Part shown: positions 52,567-56,461 of the stretch, piece by piece
Layout of the letters: each line of letters begins with the position of its first letter
How positions within the stretch are numbered: position 1 is the first letter of the stretch
Source: Maricaulis salignorans
GTDB taxonomy: Bacteria; Pseudomonadota; Alphaproteobacteria; Caulobacterales; Maricaulaceae
Direction: 5' to 3'
NCBI RefSeq assembly: GCF_900103475.1
Contig: NZ_FNHG01000020.1
Coordinates: forward strand, 5,001-61,461
Length of the DNA: 56,461 bases
Program-made: the position numbers and the translations under genes
The notes under the pieces: generated by a model
What the model was told of the DNA's origin: nothing
Databases searched by the model: none
Seen by the model: the letters and a program-made list of their open reading frames with translations, nothing else

Positions 52567-54672
52567 TCAGGCGGCCCTGCTGGCGGCGAGCGTTTCGGCG
52601 ATAATCGCTGTCAGTTTTTCGAGCCGGTAGGGCTTGGCGAGGTGGCCGTCGGCTCCGGCCTGCAGATAGGCATCGATCTGGTCGGCCATGGTATTGGCGG
52701 TCAGGGCGATGATCGGGGTTCGTGGCAGGTTTTGCTCCGCCTCGAGCGCCCGCAAGGCCAGGATCGCCGCCGCGCCGTCCATCACCGGCATGTGGATATC
52801 CATCAGGATGATATCGGGCCGCCGGCGCTTCCAGGCCTCGATGGCCTGCTCTCCATTCTCGACCAGGGTGATCTCGCGGCAGCGCGGCGCCAGCAGGCTC
52901 TGCAGGACCAGCCGGTTGGTCGCCACGTCTTCGGCTACGAGAATGGTGGTGCGGGCCAGCACGGCCTCGGCATCGGGCGTGGCCGCGGGCTCTGTCACCT
53001 GGCCGTCGGCAGTCTCGCTGCGGATGGCGGGAATGGCGAAGCTGAACACTGATCCCTGACCGGGCTCGCTTTCGACCCGGATCCAGCCGCCCATCAGCTC
53101 GCAGAGGCGTCGGGAAATGGACAGGCCGAGACCGGTGCCGCCGAATTTTCTCGATGTCGAGGCATCGGCTTGCATGAAGGGGGCAAACAGCCGGCCGCAG
53201 GTCTCGGCGTCCATGCCGATGCCGGTATCGGATATTTCGAACACCAATTCTTCGCCCTGTGCCCCCTGGTGCACCTTCGCAGTCACCGTGACGCTGCCGG
53301 TCTCGGTGAATTTCAGGGCATTGGCGATCAGATTATTGAATATCTGCCGCAGCCTGTTGGCATCGCCAATAAAATTGCCACGTGCCGGTTCGGCGATATC
53401 AAACGTGAGCGCAAGGCCGCGATGGGTTGCCATGAGTGTGTGGGCGGAGATCACGGAGCTCAGCAATTCGTCGAGCTGGAAGGGGGCGTGGGTGACCGCC
53501 AGCATGTTCGCCTCGATCTTTGACAGGTCGAGAATATCGTCAATGAGGCCCAGCAATGATTCTCCCGATTCCCGGATCGTCCTCACCGTGTCGCGCTGGT
53601 GGCCATCAAGGCCGGTCTCCTGAAGCACTTGCGCCATGCCGAGCACACCGTTCAACGGGGTGCGGATTTCGTGACTCATATTGGCCAGGAACTGACTCTT
53701 GAGCTGGTTGGCGCTTTGAGCCAGGCGCGTGGCCTCCTCAAGTTCGGCCTCACGGGCATTGAGCGTATTCACCATGCCGCGCAGGGCCTTCGCCCGCCGG
53801 TTGGCCACACGGGTTACGGCGGTGACGCTGGTGGCCAACAGGCTGAGCAGCAAACCGATGGTCCAGGTCGCCGACACGGCGTAACGCCGGAAACTGCCAA
53901 GCAATTCCGCGGTTGGCTGCACGCGCAACGTCCATTCCACGCCGTTGAACTGGACGAGCGAGGTCGCGGCAGTGCCTTGAGGCCCGGCGGCAAAGTTTCG
54001 CGAGGTCCAGATTGTCTCTCCCAATTCCTCGACGGCGATCGAAAACTGGCTCAGCTGTTCAATCTGCAGCAGGTTCTCGATCAGACGCTCTACCGCAAAA
54101 ACGCCGATGATCAGGCCTCCCGGCGCATCATCATGGCGAACGGGATAATAGGCGACGAGACCGCGCCCGCCCTGTACCAGCTGGAAACTATTGGTGACCA
54201 TCATCTCGCGGTTGCGCACCGCATTGCTGATCCCGATCCTGCGCCACTCGACGCTGAACAGGTCGAGATCAAGCGCCGCTTCATTGCCAATCAAGGGCTC
54301 GATCCAGCGGATGCGATAGCTGGTATCAGCCCATTCGATCGCCTGCATCCAGGGCTTGTCGTCCAGATAGGCCCGGGCGTCGGCCACCCAGACCTCATAG
54401 GGCAAACCTTCCGGCTGCACCGCAAAGCGCTGCCCCAGCCGGTCGATTGCCAGCATTTCCTGGACGATCTGGTATTGCAGATGATCGCTGAGGTCGTCGG
54501 CCCGTGTCTCGACTGCGAAACGCAGTGCGGCAAGCCGATCGGTCTCGGCGCGGGCGGCCAGCAGGTAAGTGCTGACCAGGCCAGCCAGCAGCACGAGCAG
54601 GGGCCAGGCAAGGGTGTCCAGGCTCAGGACCTTGATCTGATTGAGGTCCTGTCGGGTCTTGTCCTGCGTCAT
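52567..54672 (-). CDS. CHASE-domain hybrid sensor histidine kinase/response regulator
   Basis: 701 aa. Membrane helices at about 20-40 and 275-300 enclose a periplasmic CHASE-like sensor (SYRIRWIEP, VVAYYPVRH-type GLVAYYPVR), then HisKA with the phospho-His in NMSHEIRTPLNG about residue 331. The HATPase_c has N (NNLIANALKF), G1 (DTGIGM) and G2 (GTGLGLSIS). The C-terminal receiver has Asp in DIILMDIHMPVMDG about 624 and Lys in HLAKPYRL. A hybrid protein needs an Hpt partner, which is not in the window. Confidence 0.94.
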   Translation of the reverse strand: MTQDKTRQDLNQIKVLSLDTLAWPLLVLLAGLVSTYLLAARAETDRLAALRFAVETRADDLSDHLQYQIVQEMLAIDRLGQRFAVQPEGLPYEVWVADARAYLDDKPWMQAIEWADTSYRIRWIEPLIGNEAALDLDLFSVEWRRIGISNAVRNREMMVTNSFQLVQGGRGLVAYYPVRHDDAPGGLIIGVFAVERLIENLLQIEQLSQFSIAVEELGETIWTSRNFAAGPQGTAATSLVQFNGVEWTLRVQPTAELLGSFRRYAVSATWTIGLLLSLLATSVTAVTRVANRRAKALRGMVNTLNAREAELEEATRLAQSANQLKSQFLANMSHEIRTPLNGVLGMAQVLQETGLDGHQRDTVRTIRESGESLLGLIDDILDLSKIEANMLAVTHAPFQLDELLSSVISAHTLMATHRGLALTFDIAEPARGNFIGDANRLRQIFNNLIANALKFTETGSVTVTAKVHQGAQGEELVFEISDTGIGMDAETCGRLFAPFMQADASTSRKFGGTGLGLSISRRLCELMGGWIRVESEPGQGSVFSFAIPAIRSETADGQVTEPAATPDAEAVLARTTILVAEDVATNRLVLQSLLAPRCREITLVENGEQAIEAWKRRRPDIILMDIHMPVMDGAAAILALRALEAEQNLPRTPIIALTANTMADQIDAYLQAGADGHLAKPYRLEKLTAIIAETLAASRAA

Positions 54673-54782
54673 GGGCCCACCTTCAAGCTTCGCCTTCCAG
54701 AATGCCGGTCAGAGCAAAAAATATGCTTAACACCACTGGATGGAGAGTGTGGACGTCGAGCCGTCCGCGGCCGCGCCGAAAC

Positions 54783-54812
54783 AAAAACGCCCGACCAGCC
54801 GGCCGGGCGTTT
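54783..54812 (-). terminator. Terminator of the Old Yellow Enzyme gene
   Basis: On the minus strand AAACGCCCG and CGGGCGTTT pair, followed by TTTTT. It lies 26 bases after the reductase stop. Confidence 0.85.
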
Positions 54813-54837
54813 CCGTGTCACTGGCTGGTGCGATGGA

Positions 54838-55938
54838 CTACACCAGTTCCTTGAGCGTTTCGGCGTTGAAGTCCGCCAGTTCATCAAACCGTCCATCGCG
54901 CACTTTCACGGCCCATTCCGGGTCGGAGATGAGAGCGCGGCCGACGGCGACGAGGTCGAATTCGCCGCGCTCCAGCCGCTCGATCAGGCCGTCAAGCGAT
55001 GAGGCGGGCGAGTTCTCGCCCATGAAGGCACCGATGAAGTCGGAGTTGAGCCCGACCGAGCCGACCGTGATGGCCGGTTTGCCGGTCAGTTTTTGCGTCC
55101 AGCCGGCCAGGTTGAGATCCGAGCCTTCAAACTCCGGGATCCAGAAACGGCGCGTCGAGGCGTGGAAGATGTCGACCCCGGCGTCGGAAAGCGGGCCAAG
55201 GAAGGCAGCGAGTTCGTCAGGTGTTTCGGCCAGCCGGGCGTTGTAGTCCTGCTGTTTCCATTGCGAGTAACGCAGGATGAGCGGCAGATCGGCGGGAATT
55301 TCCGCGCGCACGGCCTTGACGATTTCCTGGACGATCGTGGTGCGCTCGACGAGGCCGCCACCGAAGCGGTCATCGCGCTGATTCATGCCGTCCCAGAAAA
55401 ACTGGTCAAGCAGATAGCCATGGGCGCCGTGCAGCTCGATCGCGTCAAAGCCGAGGTCTGCGGCGGCCTTGGCCGCCTTGGCGAAGGCGGCGATCGTGTC
55501 GGCAATGTCTTCTGCACTCATCGCTTCGCCGACGGTCTTGCCGCCGGGCATAATGCCGGAGGGGCTGTCGGACCTGGCTTCAGGGTGCGGACCAGTGCCC
55601 GGCTTGCGAGCCAGGCCGACATGCCAGAGCTGCGGTGCGATCTTGCCGCCGGCGGTATGGACGGCGTCGACGACACTCTTCCAGCCGGCCAGGGATTCGG
55701 ATTCATGAAAATTGGGTATGGCCGGATCGAAACTGGCACCGGGCCGGTCGACTGTGGTTCCTTCGGTGATGATCAGGCCGACCGCGTTCTCGGCGCGGCG
55801 GCGATAATAATCGGCCACAGGCTGGCCCGGAACGCCGCCCGGGCTTTTGGAGCGAGTCATCGGGGCCATCACGATACGGTTGGGCAGCTGCAGCGAGCCG
55901 AGCGAGAAGGGCTTGAACAGGGCGTCGGTCGAGGTCAT
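54838..55938 (-). CDS. Old Yellow Enzyme family NADH:flavin oxidoreductase
   Basis: 366 aa from the ATG at 55938 with AAGGA upstream. FMN-barrel landmarks: LPNRIVMAPMTRSKS, IITEGTTVDRPG, QLWHVGLARKPG, IELHGAHGYLLDQFFWDGMNQRDDRFGG and AVGRALISDPEWAVKV. The class reduces activated C=C bonds such as those of nitrate esters, enones and N-ethylmaleimide. It stands alone with its own terminator. The frame open to 56181 upstream has no support. Confidence 0.95.
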   Translation of the reverse strand: MTSTDALFKPFSLGSLQLPNRIVMAPMTRSKSPGGVPGQPVADYYRRRAENAVGLIITEGTTVDRPGASFDPAIPNFHESESLAGWKSVVDAVHTAGGKIAPQLWHVGLARKPGTGPHPEARSDSPSGIMPGGKTVGEAMSAEDIADTIAAFAKAAKAAADLGFDAIELHGAHGYLLDQFFWDGMNQRDDRFGGGLVERTTIVQEIVKAVRAEIPADLPLILRYSQWKQQDYNARLAETPDELAAFLGPLSDAGVDIFHASTRRFWIPEFEGSDLNLAGWTQKLTGKPAITVGSVGLNSDFIGAFMGENSPASSLDGLIERLERGEFDLVAVGRALISDPEWAVKVRDGRFDELADFNAETLKELV

Positions 55939-56461
55939 CCGGGTATCCTTGGAAATGAAAACTGTGCCCACAGGTAAGGTGGTTTTTCCAGAAATCGACC
56001 CTCGGGTATGTATTTCGGCCATACGCCGGGCGGCATGGGAGCCTGGGCGGGCGGGGTGCGCTCCGGGATAGTGGCGGATATCCCCGCCCTCTGCCACCGA
56101 TCCCACGTCATCTGACGCAAGTCTGGACCTCGACGTGACAAGTGCGCAGCCCGGTCTATCGAGGTCCTGACTGGAGTTCACCCCCGCGCAGGCGGGGGGC
56201 GCGATGACGATAATCTGGCGATGTTATCCCCACCCCCTCGACCTGCGCTTATGCTCACAGCGTTCCGGTCGCACGGGAGGCACGAGCTCAGTCAGTCGCG
56301 GCGGTCGGGAGCGTGCAGCCTGTCCGGGCGAAGGGGTGACAACCTGAGCGCTGGCAGGGCGTCCATTAAGGTCTGACGGCACTAAACGACCGACCTGAAT
56401 ACCTTTCTGGATTGGAAACGGCGGTGGAGACGCCACGGGAAAACTGCACGTGCGGGACGTC
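55939..56461. other. Right-edge non-coding stretch
   Basis: No gene is supported; the ORF at 56224-56436 (minus) has no recognised family. A CCCCCGC/GCGGGGG hairpin at 56181-56198, next to CTGGAGTTCA and GCGATGACGA, resembles dispersed GC-rich intergenic hairpins of alphaproteobacteria. Confidence 0.5.

Noticed and set aside
53599-55002. 467-codon plus-strand ORF
   Set aside because: Antisense to the sensor kinase and Old Yellow Enzyme genes.
56224-56436. 70-codon minus-strand ORF at the right edge
   Set aside because: No ribosome site, no domain, Pro/Arg-rich composition as expected from random GC-rich sequence.

Overview
The window is a 56 kb piece of a GC-rich alphaproteobacterial chromosome. 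The rRNA and initiator-tRNA layout, the murA-to-yacG housekeeping block, a Caulobacter-type CC0125/CC1285 lipoprotein and DUF2793/DUF2948/UPF0262 proteins all point to the Caulobacterales/Maricaulales side of the class (Maricaulis- or Hyphomonas-like). The species cannot be fixed from the sequence alone. There is no sign of a phage genome, an insertion sequence or a CRISPR array.

Layout. 1-2406: end of an rrn operon (23S 3' part, 5S, initiator tRNA-fMet), with a 2-oxoglutarate oxygenase gene inserted antisense between 5S and the tRNA. 2460-4852: small stand-alone genes (DUF6946, a DksA/TraR zinc finger, GNAT, an orphan curlin-repeat protein). 4949-9122: a tightly overlapping threonine operon thrA-thrB-thrC on the minus strand, preceded by a Thr/Met/Ile-coding leader peptide and a complete attenuator. 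9437-14849: pckA, DUF2891, pirin and an M28 peptidase. 14953-21314: a copper island with CueR, a CueR operator, a P-type ATPase, a CopA multicopper oxidase with Met/His repeats, CopB and a PepSY protein. 21506-26639: wecB-nfrB-nfrA, a probable c-di-GMP-gated ManNAc-glycan secretion system related to the phage N4 receptor pathway. 26719-31184: accessory stretch (parDE, two GSTs, an alpha-CTD-like small protein, and a pair of unassigned membrane proteins, one with a vWA-like domain). 31181-36973: nitrilase and S9 peptidase divergent from a TonB-dependent receptor. 37220-39388: envelope proteins. 39427-43010: methylmalonyl-CoA mutase (mutA-mutB). 43171-46798: DUF2793 phage/GTA-type protein, proline iminopeptidase, a CPBP protease and a 30-bp palindrome overlapping a promoter. 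46846-52394: tRNA-Thr, murA-DUF2948-UPF0262-LMW phosphatase-infA-maf-RNase E/G-yacG, tRNA-Phe. 52567-55938: hybrid sensor kinase and an Old Yellow Enzyme reductase.

Themes. Many genes are coupled by 4-base ATGA overlaps (thrABC, S9-nitrilase, mutAB, DUF2948-UPF0262-phosphatase, maf-RNase). The most interesting points are the threonine attenuator with an aspartokinase-homoserine dehydrogenase fusion that has no room for ACT feedback domains, the wecB-nfrB-nfrA cluster, and the initiator tRNA with a U1:A72 pair and C73. Positions of domains are approximate, and all family names rest on recognition of motifs, not on database searches.
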